Shown piece after piece: positions 20,839 through 31,517 of a stretch of 64,000 bases of DNA. The position numbers were made by a program, and so were the translations under genes. The notes below the pieces were generated by a model that worked only from the letters and a program-made list of their open reading frames with translations, had not been told where the DNA came from and did not search any database. This DNA is from Marasmius tenuissimus (Eukaryota; Basidiomycota; Agaricomycetes; Agaricales; Marasmiaceae), in contig JAQOTA010000042.1 in NCBI GenBank assembly GCA_029532415.1, positions 620,001-684,000 on the forward strand, given 5' to 3'. The first letter of the stretch is position 1, and each line of letters starts with the position of its first letter.

Positions 20839-22822
20839 ACTCTGGGTGGTTGTTAATATCTCTGAAGGTACTTTGATTAGCACAGAAAACGACGTCAATG
20901 GAATAGCGCACACGTACCTGAGAATCTCGTATAACCAGTGGGCGTAAATTAGGTGGCCAATGAATGGTTCGGTAGGCTTCCTCATGAGCACCATTGGGTG
21001 CTGAGAGCGACAAGAAATGGCGAAGGATCAAGCTGTTACATTCTCATATCTAAAAGAGCATATGAGCCCGGCTAAACTATAGAGACAAAAAGAAATATCA
21101 CGCACACTTAACTTATCGGCAATCAGGGTTACTCGATTCTACTTGGTTTTATGCAATGCAGTATTAACGATGGACGTTCTGGACCGGTAAAGACGTAAAT
21201 ACTCCGCCGAACACTAGTACAGGATGAGCATAAACCACCGATATCTCGAGGGAACGTAAATTGATACGATCGTGTGCCTTGCGCACCACTTGAGTTCACG
21301 ATTATGTTCTAGGTACCAATCAAATAACCCTGAGGACCTTGAAGAGCGAGGACACGATCATAACAAGCGCCGTAGATGCTTGCTATTGGCTACTGGTGAC
21401 GGTGGGTGTTTTCTAACGAAAGTTCCGATCAGCTGGGAAATAGAAACATAGCAATGTCACATACCATTTGCCTGCTCTCGATTGGGCTGGTTCATCCCGT
21501 TTGTTCTTGACTTCTAGGGCTATAATTGGATGTTGTCAGAGGGACTTCTGCGCATGTATCGAAGTCCCTGTATATGCTGAACGTCGCAATACAGAAACAT
21601 AAACAACCGAGTGCAGCGCAGCGTAGCTGGTGCGACAAAAGATAATCACACTTTCTCCTCCTTTTCCTTGAGGTATTGTTCTACATAGGCTAAACTCACA
21701 CTAGCTGAGCATGGCGGTGACGGTGGGGGAGAATGATGCACGCACCGTTGAGGTTCCATAACACCATGGGGGCCAAAACCGTGTTGATCAGACCAGGGAG
21801 ACAATGAGTGGAACTTTCTGATTAGCTTTGCGAGATGATGGGATTCATATTGCTGTTGCGGTTGTGCTGAGGGTGGAAAGACACAAGTTGTCAACATCAC
21901 ATGGGCCGACGAGTATCTGAGGAGACATACAAAACGGTGTTCCTTCAAGATATGAGGGCCCAACCTCAGAATTACTGGGCCCAACGGCCCCCATGGTTGA
22001 ACCGGAGACGGCGGCACGAGATACAGCGCAAGCCGTAGCAACGGGCTGGGGTAGGCACCGAAAAAGACCTTGTTGACATTGATGAGCAGCCAGTGTTATT
22101 AGGGCTGCTCAATTCTACAGTTCGCCAGTTCGTTGCAGTTCGTAAGGTGATTTTTGCTGAAGTGTCCCCGCGTTTATGAACTGACGAACTGGGACGAACT
22201 ACGAACTGGCTACGGACTGTAAGAATTGAGCAGCCCTATTGTCTATCCAGCATTTTTGAAAAGATTGCGTGGAGATACAGTCAGTCGTTGGGAGTCACGG
22301 CAAAATTTGGTCCCATCAATAGCTAACACATGAATTTTGTCAATGGATGGATTTTAGTGCACCGCACCAACACACCAGTCTTATATGCTGACCACGACAT
22401 TGAGGATGAGGAGGGGTCAGCATTGAGCGAGGGCTTGTCCAGCGGAGCTTCATAAAAACACATCCTCCCTCGCAAAATACTACAGAGATCAAATTGAAGT
22501 CCATACTAAGATAATAAATGAACTTCGCTACGCGTGAAAAGTAATGTACCGTCAACCTGACCAGAATGTTGAATCACAAAACATACCCGAAGCCGAAACA
22601 CTTTACAAAGACAGCATTATTTCTTGGTAAGGAAACATACAAGTCCCAGACTCGAGCTCTGATATTTCGAGTTGCTTTTCTGGTAGGGAGCCAAGAGCCT
22701 ACTAGTACTAGGGGGGGTAGTCAAGGTTCTGTCAATTTTAAGTTGAAGAGACTCACAAGTTGACTCCTGAGTAAACCAACCCCAGTTGACATGCAAGCGG
22801 AGTGGCTGAGCCAGGTACAGCA
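20839..22822 (-). repeat. Copy 1 of a ~1.8-kb repeat (inverted partner 44568-46372)
   Basis: The reverse complement aligns with 44568-46372 nearly end to end. Shared blocks include the frame KFHSLSPWSDQHGFGP, preserved in both copies, and the frame MILRHFLSLSAPNGAHEEAY. Alignment stops sharply at AACAACCACCC on one side and near GCTGTACC on the other. This copy is longer because it holds a 137-bp MITE plus its target duplication, and about 22 bp (between GTCAACT direct repeats near 22770) that are missing from the partner. I do not recognise the encoded product; it may be a non-autonomous element. Confidence 0.85.
22101..22237. mobile_element. 137-bp MITE with 16-bp terminal inverted repeats
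   Basis: Begins AGGGCTGCTCAATTCT and ends with its inverse AGAATTGAGCAGCCCT. It is flanked by ATT on both sides (22098-22100 and 22238-22240). The paralogous repeat at about 45115 has an unoccupied site of the expected length, which confirms the ends. The interior carries several AGTTCGT-like short repeats. The 3-bp duplication would fit a PIF/Harbinger-like source, but no transposase for it is seen here. Confidence 0.9.
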
Positions 22823-23670
22823 CCTTGTTACTGTTGAATCTGTGGACTATTATTAGATCCCGGTATATCCAAAGTCCCGGTTCATACTTCCCAGCATTGT
22901 ATTATGCGGGACAATGCATTTGCTATTGTCCTATTCTTAATTGTTCACTATGCTCATATGTACAGTTTCTATTGTCCTCCTTATATGGTAGTTCTATTGT
23001 ATCTTCATGTATATAAGCTCGTAGTTTTCTACCTGAATCTACAGTGTGCTTGACACTGTGCGCCCCGCACCGAGTGAAAGTAACCCGAAAATTGACGAGT
23101 GGTTTTCAATTGGTTGTTGCGTGAATTCAACTTGGTTCCCACCTGAATTTGTGACCACTGGAAACCGAATGAGAGTCCCAGGAACGCCCAATTAATTGGG
23201 TTTCCTACTGGAATGTCAGTACCAGTTGTACTGGTCCTCACTGATGTCATCCCGAAACATGAGGAATGTCACTCAGTCGTCGTAAGATTAGGGAGATTTC
23301 AACTGAAATACACAGTGTGCGTGTCAACGTTGGGTTTGGATCTTGCTTATATGCATACGGGAACTTGCGGGTCATGGATGTGAATAAAAAACGGGATTCC
23401 ATTCGGGCAGCTGCTTTACATACGCCGTACATAGCAGGATACACGGTACATACTTTCTATACAACGCTCGGAACTAAAGAAGGGAAGGGTTCTAGACACG
23501 CAATAAAAAGAAATAACGATACTTTGAAGGTGAAAGGATGGAGGGGTTTGTGGTCTGACTGTGATGTTCTATGTTGGAGGAAACACTCAAGAAGAGTTGC
23601 TATTGAGGTAGTTGCGGTGGTTGTTGATGTTCTGCTTCAGTGCCTCAGTGATAGGCCAATATCTGGGGAA

Positions 23671-24326
23671 TCACTTCTTGGTGAGGTAAGGGTTGTTCTT
23701 CACGACCTGGAACAATAGTGTGTGAGCACAATTGATAGAAGCAGTAAAGAGTACAACTAGCCACATACCAGTTTACAGACGTTATTGATAACCTCAAGGT
23801 CTTGCTGACAGTAAGTGCAGTGATACTTGATTCCTGCATGGACAGCACTCTGGCGGACCGAGCGCTGAGCAAAACCAAGTCAGCACATGCTTATAGAAAG
23901 CGACAAACACAACCATACCAAAAATGCCTGGTACTTCTTGTCCTCTGACATCCTCATCGCTTCCTGAAGATTGTATCTGCGTCTACAGCTTCCGGCTTCA
24001 CCTTTTGGCTTGTAGATAACCTCAATGGCAGAAGACTGTTCACCAGTGCCAGCAGTCTCGCCTTCACCATCACCTTTGGTTGTGACAGGAGGTCCCTGCT
24101 CAACGATTTGGGCCGCAGCTGACTCGGGAGGTTGGTCTCCTCCACCGGGGTTATGGTTGGCAGGCTGAACGGGGGTTACAGTGGGGCTTGACTGGCTGGC
24201 TTCAGACAACTGCTGGTCAGATCCACCCGTATTGAACTGCTGGTTGGGTGAGGAGTCTGAAGTTGTGGCAGTGCCTGCAGCTGGAGTGCTCATGCTCGCC
24301 GCTGCCATATTCTGGAGACAGGTCAT
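23671..24326 (-). CDS. Accessory protein of the Plavaka-type element, three exons
   Basis: Exon 1 (24326-23919) begins MTCLQNMAAAS and holds a Ser/Thr/Gln/Pro-rich low-complexity stretch, then EVIYKPKGEAG and RRYNLQEAMRM. Intron 23865-23918 (GTATGG to CAG). Exon 2 (23864-23769) continues RSVRQSAVHAGIKYHCTYCQ, with a CxxC pair and a later Cys. Intron 23707-23768. Exon 3 (23706-23671) ends NNPYLTKK and a stop. It is transcribed away from the transposase gene at 24.5 kb, and similar short genes sit beside such transposases in mushrooms. Function unknown; a DNA- or zinc-binding helper is only a guess. No disabling mutation is visible. Confidence 0.6.
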
Positions 24327-24547
24327 TTCCGCTATGTGGGTACGTGTTAATCAATCATTGTATTGCTGATCAACTTATATTACCTTGAAGTGCAGCCCAC
24401 TGCTGACTCCACGAGGGTTCTGACCCAGGGCTCAGGCCAGCACCAGCGTTGAATTGAACACCTGGCGTGAAAGGGGTACCTGGAAGGCCTGGAGGTAGCT
24501 GTCCAAAGTGGTAAAGAGGATGTGTAAAAGTCACGGTTGAGCCTGCA

Positions 24548-27500
24548 GTGAGTTGGATCTCCTGTCAGTGTGTGTCATGGTGCGAGCCTAAGGGAACGAT
24601 ACCAGTCGTATTAATATTTTGGTCATTTGTGACCATCCGCGGAATGCTCATGGCAGACGACCTCTCTGTTGTGCAGGGTCAGGTGGATGAAAATGAGGAA
24701 GGCATCTCAGTGGTACGAGATGGTGGCGCTGTGGTAGATCCCAATGCTCCTTGTGGGACCTCACCACAAATGCCTACTGTTGAACTGAGAGTTTTACAAC
24801 CGAGAACTGTGATCATTGAGGATGTGCCGGAGAGCGAGGATGAAGATGAAAGAGAACAGGATAGAGTTCTCGATGAGGAGCATGGTGTTGATTGGTCGCA
24901 GGAAATGGATGAAGACAACTACATGGAGGCCGGGTTGGATGGACTTTCCTAGGAGGATATTGTGGACAATGAGCTAGAAAAGGAGTTAGCTGATTATGGT
25001 AAGTTGCCGAGTGTCTTTCGTAGTACGAAAAATCTCAATCTTTGCAGGACAAGAACTTACAGATGACGAGATAGCATTGTTGCGTCACTTTGCACTCAAA
25101 GTTGAAAATCATATGACAGTCGATGCCTTCGAGTCTCTTGACTGTGCCTTCCCAGAGTCCAATGTACAATCATGGAAGGTCACCGCTGCCCGGGCAAAGT
25201 GGCTTTTGCGGTTCATGCCATCATACTACGACTGTTGTGTGAACTCGTGCTGTCTTTTTGTTGGTTCTCATGCAAATGATCAGCACTGTTTTGATTGCAA
25301 GGAGGCCAGGTACCGCAGCAATGGATCTGGTAGACCATGGAAGCATTTCACATATATTCCCCTTATCCCCCGACTCATAGCCTTCTATTGCAATTTTCCC
25401 ATGATTGACAAGCTCAAATATTGCTCTACATTTGAGATGTCACCCGGTGGAGGCATCCGTGATGTATTTGATGGGAAACTCTACGAAGAGCTGCAGAGGA
25501 AAAATGTCTCGGTGGCAGACATTGAATTACCATTCAAACACTTCAAGTTTGAGCATGACATAGCCCTTGGATTATCCACGGATGGGTTTGCTCCTTGGCG
25601 CAGGTGGAAGAAGACGTGCTGGCCCCTCCTGATCTTTCTCTACAACCTACCCCCCGGGATACGATTCCATCTCGAAAACATTCTTTGTGTCGGGGTGATC
25701 CCAGGTCCCAAAAAGCCAAAGGATTTCGACTCCTTTCTGTGGCGACTTATACAAGAGCTAATGGAGCTATCAAAGGGCACGCATGCGTTTGATGCTGCCC
25801 AAGATAGCGATTTTACTCTTCACGCCTACCTTATGATTGTGTTTGGTGGTGACATTCCTGCCATGTCTATGGCACCACGCACTGTTGGCCACAATGGTCT
25901 AAGACCTTGCCGCTGGTGCAATATACGTGGTGTACGTGCACCTGATGGCAAAACCTACTACGTTCCCCTTGACTGATCTTGCCATTCATCTGTTCTTGAC
26001 ATTCCGGATACCATCAGGAGCTACGACCCCCTCAATCTCCCCATGCGTACTCATGCACAGATGAGGACACAGGCGGAGGAGGTACAGTTTGCTGATACGC
26101 TCACAGCTGCAAAAACTCTCTCCACCAAGTATGGAATCAAAGGAACCTCCATTTTGTACAATCTGTCTCCCATAATCTACTCATATGCCTTTCCCTTCGA
26201 CTTCATGCATCTAGTATTTGAGAACAATGCAAAAACCTCATTTCTCTCTGGACCGGAACCTACAAAGACCTCAACAAGGGTAACGGGGAGTATCATTTTG
26301 GGGCGGGAATCTGGGAGACAATTGGGAAGGAGACATTGGCGTCTGGGAAACATATACCCTCCACCTTTGGCGTGAAACCTCCAGATATTGCAGATGACAA
26401 AACTGCAATGATGGCTGATGCCTACTCTTTCTGGCTCCAGCATCTTGGCCCCGTTCTACTCGAAAACCACTTTCCTCGACCTGTCTACTATAAGCATTTC
26501 ATCAAGTTTGTGAAATTAGTCAGACTCTGTCTGGAGTTCAAGTTGGAACCTGCGCAGGTCGAAGAAATACGGAATGGATTCAAAGCCTGGGTAGAGGAGT
26601 ATGAAAAGTGAGTGTTTTGTGGCAGTTGGTGTTTGCGTATTTCTCATCGCAAGTTTCACCACAATTTTAGGTTGTACTATCAGCATGACCCTGATCGAGT
26701 TCGCGCATGCCCTCTCACGCTCCATGCTCTTCTCCATATTGTTGACGGTCTGGAATGGGTAGGGCCAGTGTGGACATACTGGGCATTTCCTATGGAACGC
26801 TACTGCGGGAGATTGCAGCCTGCGATCAAGAGCCGTCATCACCCTTTTGCCGCCATCAATAACTACATCACTTCGTTTGCACAACTATCACATATCAAGG
26901 TTATGTATAATTTGCACTACAAGCTCGAGATGCGACCGCATAAGAAGCGGGAGATGGTAGCGGGCCCCCCGAGAGGTTCTTTCTCTCATCCAGACTGTAT
27001 GTAGTCCTTTGGTCGATTAATGTGTCTCACTGACCTTCCATCGATGATTCATCATACTGGACCCCACTTGCATTTTTCTTCCGCCCTCCAAACCATCAAC
27101 GTCCATACCTTCCTTTTGGCACGAGAAAATCAAGATTTGCCTTGGGACCCGTTTTGACACCACCATCCATGAAATCAACAAGTACCATCAAAGCAACAGG
27201 GTTTCTCAGTGGGGAAAAGTTCGGCGGCTGGATGCAGGCGATGACATGAAGGCATCAGGCCTCGAGAAACCACAGGAAGATACAAGAGATGTGACGTGGG
27301 TGAAAGTAAGTCTTGGTGTCCAATACTTTGCTATCAAAGTCTCACTTCCACCGCGATACATAGTATGATATGCTCATCGATATACACGCATCCCGTTGCG
27401 GGCGACGTCCACAATTTGTCAACAAAACCTTCTATGGCCAGCTCAACCACCTCTTCGTAGTATCTGTCCCAACTACTCCCTCACTCGGGATTGAAAGAGA

Positions 27501-27717
27501 CACGACTCTATTTCTTGCGGGAATACATCAATGCACAAATGTCAAGGAAGGAAACGGCTTAAAGATGCCCTATTACTCAAGAATGGTGGGGAAAGGGGTG
27601 GTAGATATAACTTGTGTGCAATGTCTTATTGGCCGCATCCCCTGCCCATCAAACCAGTGGGCCATTATTGACCGCAGCAGCGATTTACAATGCTCATGTT
27701 ATATACCCAATGACTAG
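24548..27717 (+). pseudogene. Plavaka / Tnp2-type (CACTA superfamily) transposase, inactivated
   Basis: Reading through small introns gives one long transposase. Order: an acidic N-terminal part; intron 24999-25047; Tnp2-like core with CCVNSCCLFVG, HCFDCKEARY, TDGFAPWRR, a GVIPGPKKPKDFDSFL motif and a CRWCNIRG motif; FPFDFMHLVFEN; a HHPFAAINNYI segment; then the C-terminal part (SQWGKVRRLDAGDDM; FYGQLNHLFVV; a TCVQCLIGRIP motif) ending at 27717. Three defects: TAG at 24950-24952, TGA at 25974-25976, and loss of one A in the A run at 26231-26235 (frameshift). The usual N-terminal zinc finger was not found, so the true start is unknown. A transposase of this family would cut and paste a CACTA-like element; the element ends were not located. 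Confidence 0.85.
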
Positions 27718-27799
27718 CTCACTGAAATGATCAAACATATTCTGATTCATCATGCAGCAGCCACTGAATTTGATTGAACAAAGTAGTACTCATACAGAG

Positions 27800-28576
27800 C
27801 TACAGCTCGTGGTCAGATATCTCACTAGTGGAAACTTTGTCAGGAATGTCCGTCTCGTCGATGCCCCAGAGCACAGCATCATTCAAGTGCTCCATCCATC
27901 TCTGAACATCTTGGTCTACACCCTCTACAACTGTTACTGCAAGCTTGCGCCAGAGTCCTAGCTGTTCCCGAAGTTGTGATATTTCACGCTCCAGATCAAC
28001 CACACGAAGAGCATGGCCGTGATGGAGACTGCGGATTCGGCACTCGTTATCATGATTGATGCCTTGAACTTCATGTTGCACGTCTGACTCTCTGATGTAA
28101 CGTTCCTTGTTGATCTCGACATAACGGCTACTGACATGTTTAAATTAGCAGGCAGTATCTCAGTGTAAGAAAGGAAGACACACCTCCCGAGACCCAAGAG
28201 TGCACAGACCTCAGCTTCCTGAGCACAAATGGTCGAGTTATCTTCCCAGTCCTGAAAACAGGCAGCCACAGCATCGCCGATTTTATCTTCATCCATGTCT
28301 GACACAGACATTCCAGAGATAACATCGAGTTTGGGGCTTGAGATTCCATGTTTTAGTATGATGTTTCAGTGCTGCTTTTGTGTAGAACACTCACCGGAAA
28401 CCTCCTGTGAGCATCCAGATAGAGCCCAAGCAGTTGCTGCCATACGGGGCCTCCAAGCCCAGGTCAATTTTATCCATGTCACTGTTGGAGCTTGATACTG
28501 AAGGCAGACAGTCCTCCATACAGGATGGCGTGCCTTGAGACTTTGTTGGAACACTGGAGAGCATTTTGTTGAGCAA
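27800..28576 (-). CDS. Coiled-coil accessory protein converging on the transposase
   Basis: Minus-strand exons join into a short protein. An N-terminal exon (from about 28576; MLNKMLSSVPTKSQGTP, then NSDMDKIDLGLEAP), a middle exon (about 28340-28190; MSVSDMDEDKIGDAVAACF, QEAEVCALLGLG) and a C-terminal exon (about 28135-27800) with heptad-type spacing (LEREISQLREQLGLW) ending SEISDHEL. Introns are about 50 bp with GT-AG ends. It converges with the transposase gene, leaving about 80 bp between stops. Such an arrangement (transposase plus short coiled-coil partner) suggests an accessory subunit, but the family is not recognised. Confidence 0.55.
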
Positions 28577-28689
28577 TGAACGTCAATGCCGACATCGTGA
28601 GCAATCTTTTTGATTTATACAATCAGCAAACCTACCCAATGAAAGACATGCGAGCAGTGTTCATGTTGATATGTACGAGTGGGGGGATT

Positions 28690-29330
28690 AATGTCGTGTG
28701 GCCAAGAGCAAGGAGATGAGAAGAGGCTGCATAGAGAAAGAGGGTTCGAGCTGGAGAGCGATAGTGCAGCTGGGTAGATGTAGAGCATGCATAATTATAA
28801 CGATGTCGATGTCGACGGCGTAACCATTCAAGAACGTGCCGGCGCTACACACTGCCAGTCCAGCACATGACAATATTGATGACTGTTTGGACCGTGAACT
28901 ACCGTTTTGGGCATCCAATGGTTTTCCTGACCTTTTATAGTGAGAAAGTACGTTGGTATCGAATTCATGCAAAATTCTAGTATCTAGTTGAAACAGGCTG
29001 ACTTTCATATTCATTAGTTTTCTACTGGGAAACACACCGAATCAGTAAACTCAGTATATAACCGTGTTACTTCAACCCGGCCTGGGGTCCATAGTGTGAG
29101 CTTCTATGTCTTGCCTCTACCTCTCTAAACTCCTCTCTGGTAAGTAGTAGTGTAGCCATGTTGTAGTCCTCTGCGCTAGGCGTTATGCCGGCTCATCAGG
29201 TCATGGGCCCCGGTTAGCCTGACTACAATAATGAGCGCCCCTAGGCTGCTGTTAGCGACAAGCGCCCCTGGGTTGCTTTCATTGGCCAGCTAGGCTAGAC
29301 CTGCATGTTGCCATCAACCTCTTAATTGAG
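28690..29330. other. No gene seen; spacer with local GC-rich repeats
   Basis: Only short frames. A GCGCCCCT-containing pair of units near 29230-29280 is repeated twice. This may be the junction between the Plavaka-type element and the next unit, but no terminal repeat was found. Confidence 0.4.
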
Positions 29331-29922
29331 TGCTTGATTTATGGCATTGATGTATGTCCTTTGACAACATTGGATCTAAAGGATCCAATGCTCCTCGTTG
29401 AGCATAGTCTCAACTTGGAGACGATTCAGCAGTCTCTCGACCTGATGGGGACTGGTCTTCAGACCATCCTGTCTGAACATGTCCGAGCGGGGACATTGCA
29501 ATTCATATCCTCTTTGATGGATATTGCAGGTGTGTGTCTCGATGTTACCTTACCATTGGCTATGACTGATCTGTAACAACTTGTAAGGCAGGAGTGATGA
29601 CCCAGACATTATCCTTCAGCCATCTCATGCACCAGTACAGTTGCCATCACCTTTGTCATCACCACCCTTAGCCAACATAACTCTTCTGCCATCACCGCCA
29701 GCATCCTCCCCAATCCTACTGCCGGTAACTTCAGAGTCTCTGACACTGCTACCTGTGTCTCTGATGTCACATACGTCAACACCTCTGTCAACGCCTCCAT
29801 TGACACCTTCTCAAGCTACTTCAGCCCTGCCTTTCATCACTCTATTCATCATTGTATTCATCATTCTTCTTGATGTCGCCAATGACTCCCTTGCCATCAC
29901 ACTATCGCTCTCCAGCATCTGT

Positions 29923-30020
29923 ACTGCAGGCTCCCTCATTGCTGTCATCACCATCACCAGCACTGCAGGCTCCCTCATTGCTGTCATCACCATCACCAGC
30001 ACTGCAGGCCCCCTCATTAT
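29923..30020 (+). repeat. 39-bp tandem repeat, 2.5 copies
   Basis: The unit starting ACTGCAGGCTCCCTCATTGC recurs at 29923, 29962 and 30001. The 39-bp period keeps frame (13 codons) and encodes a Pro/Ser/Leu unit (SPSPALQAPSLLS) in the dioxygenase gene's N-terminal region. Copy number is likely to vary between strains. Confidence 0.85.
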
Positions 30021-31000
30021 CATCGCTGATTGTGCCACCACCTACTTTGTCACAACAGTTGAGGTGCCCATGTGGATCCATATGATATGGACGTCGACCA
30101 GGATGATGATAATACACGGGCATGTAGTCCACTGCGGTGGAGGGTGAAGCCAGTGGATTGGAGAATGGCAAGAACAAGTTTGATGATCCTACCAATCTCA
30201 ATGATTTTAACAAGCTTCATGAGGGTGAACGTCGAGGACAGAAGCAGAAGAAAAATCCTATTCAGTGGCTTGTGAATCAGGGGAAGAAGAGGAACTATGA
30301 CACAAGGTCAGGGGAAACCTGCATTGTGGTATTCCTGCTCAACAACATATGCAAGGCCAGGCTGAAAGAGGGGTCTATGATAGAGGAAATAGTATGCTGT
30401 CTGGAGGGATTATCAAAGGATTGGTTTGGGAATGGTGGAAGTGGTGGTGCTGGGCCTACCACCGCTGTCCTTAGGTTGAGGAGAGGTGAAGCTGAAGAAC
30501 AGAAGTTGGGCTTTCTTAACATCATCACCCTCATAGAGTTCAGGTTTTGGGTGGAAAGGTGAGTATTCTTTCCTCATAGAGACAAATCATTACTCACCTA
30601 ACTAAGTCTCATGAAGGACAACAGGGATTACATCTTGGAGATATATAACCAATACATCAAGGGTCAGCAGTCTACACAAGACATCACCTACAACACTTTC
30701 TGTTCATGGCTAAACCATGGGTTGATATTCTCAGAGCTTGCTGCTGCTGGCAGCATCTATTTTGTTTTTCTTATTGCAGCAACAAACCTTTGGTTTCAGT
30801 TCACTAAACTCGTCTCCAGTGACCTCCCAGTCCTGTGCTCAGCTTTGCTATGACCCAATGATGGTGGTGTGTTTATTCACTGACTACCATTCTACCAACA
30901 TCTAATCAGGCTTTCTCTAGATTCTATGCTTGGGCAGATCGCCAAAGAAGTCTTTATACCAGCTGTTTGTACCCTACGCAAACATGTCTCCATATCTATT

Positions 31001-31517
31001 AGGCAGTTTGCGTGACACAGGTAGTGTGCGAAAAGCATTGCGTCACACAAACTGTTCGATATTTTGCATGATTTTGCGTTGCGTGAGACCATCTTGAAAC
31101 TCACTCAGTTCCTCTAATCCTGCAGCAATACTCCTGATTCAAATGCCCTCAAAGCAAGGTATTTTGAGCTCTCAGCCATCAAACATACAAAGATTTGTCG
31201 CTAGACCAACCAGGAGGGGCTGTAGACTGACGAGACTTTGTCCTTGACGTCATCGGCCAGCGTACCGTTCGTGCCAAGCTTGTGTTGAGCGGGCATCTAT
31301 GGTGAAGTTAGCGGGAAAGAAAAAGATTTCGGTGTGGTACGAGCAATCATGTATCTCTCTGCACTATATAATGGTGGGTCAGCATGATTTTCAATGGAAG
31401 ATGAACATCAATTTTATAGGTCGTGGTGGCTGCACGCAACGCAAAATCATGAAAAATATCGAACAGTTCGTGTGACGCAATGCGTTTCGCACGCTACCTG
31501 TGTCACGCAAACTACCT
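31001..31517. mobile_element. 517-bp MITE with ~95-bp terminal inverted repeats
   Basis: Starts AGGCAGTTTGCGTGACACAG; its last ~95 bases are the inverse with few mismatches (through GATTTTGCGTTGCGTG). Flanked by ATT at 30998-31000 and 31518-31520. The TIRs contain repeated GCGTGAC/GCGTCAC motifs. Removing the element and one ATT joins two halves of an exon in frame (LRKHVSIS to IVSCLSHNLRDE). It has no transposase. It shares the AGG start and ATT target with the MITE at 22101, so both may be mobilised by the same source. Confidence 0.9.
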
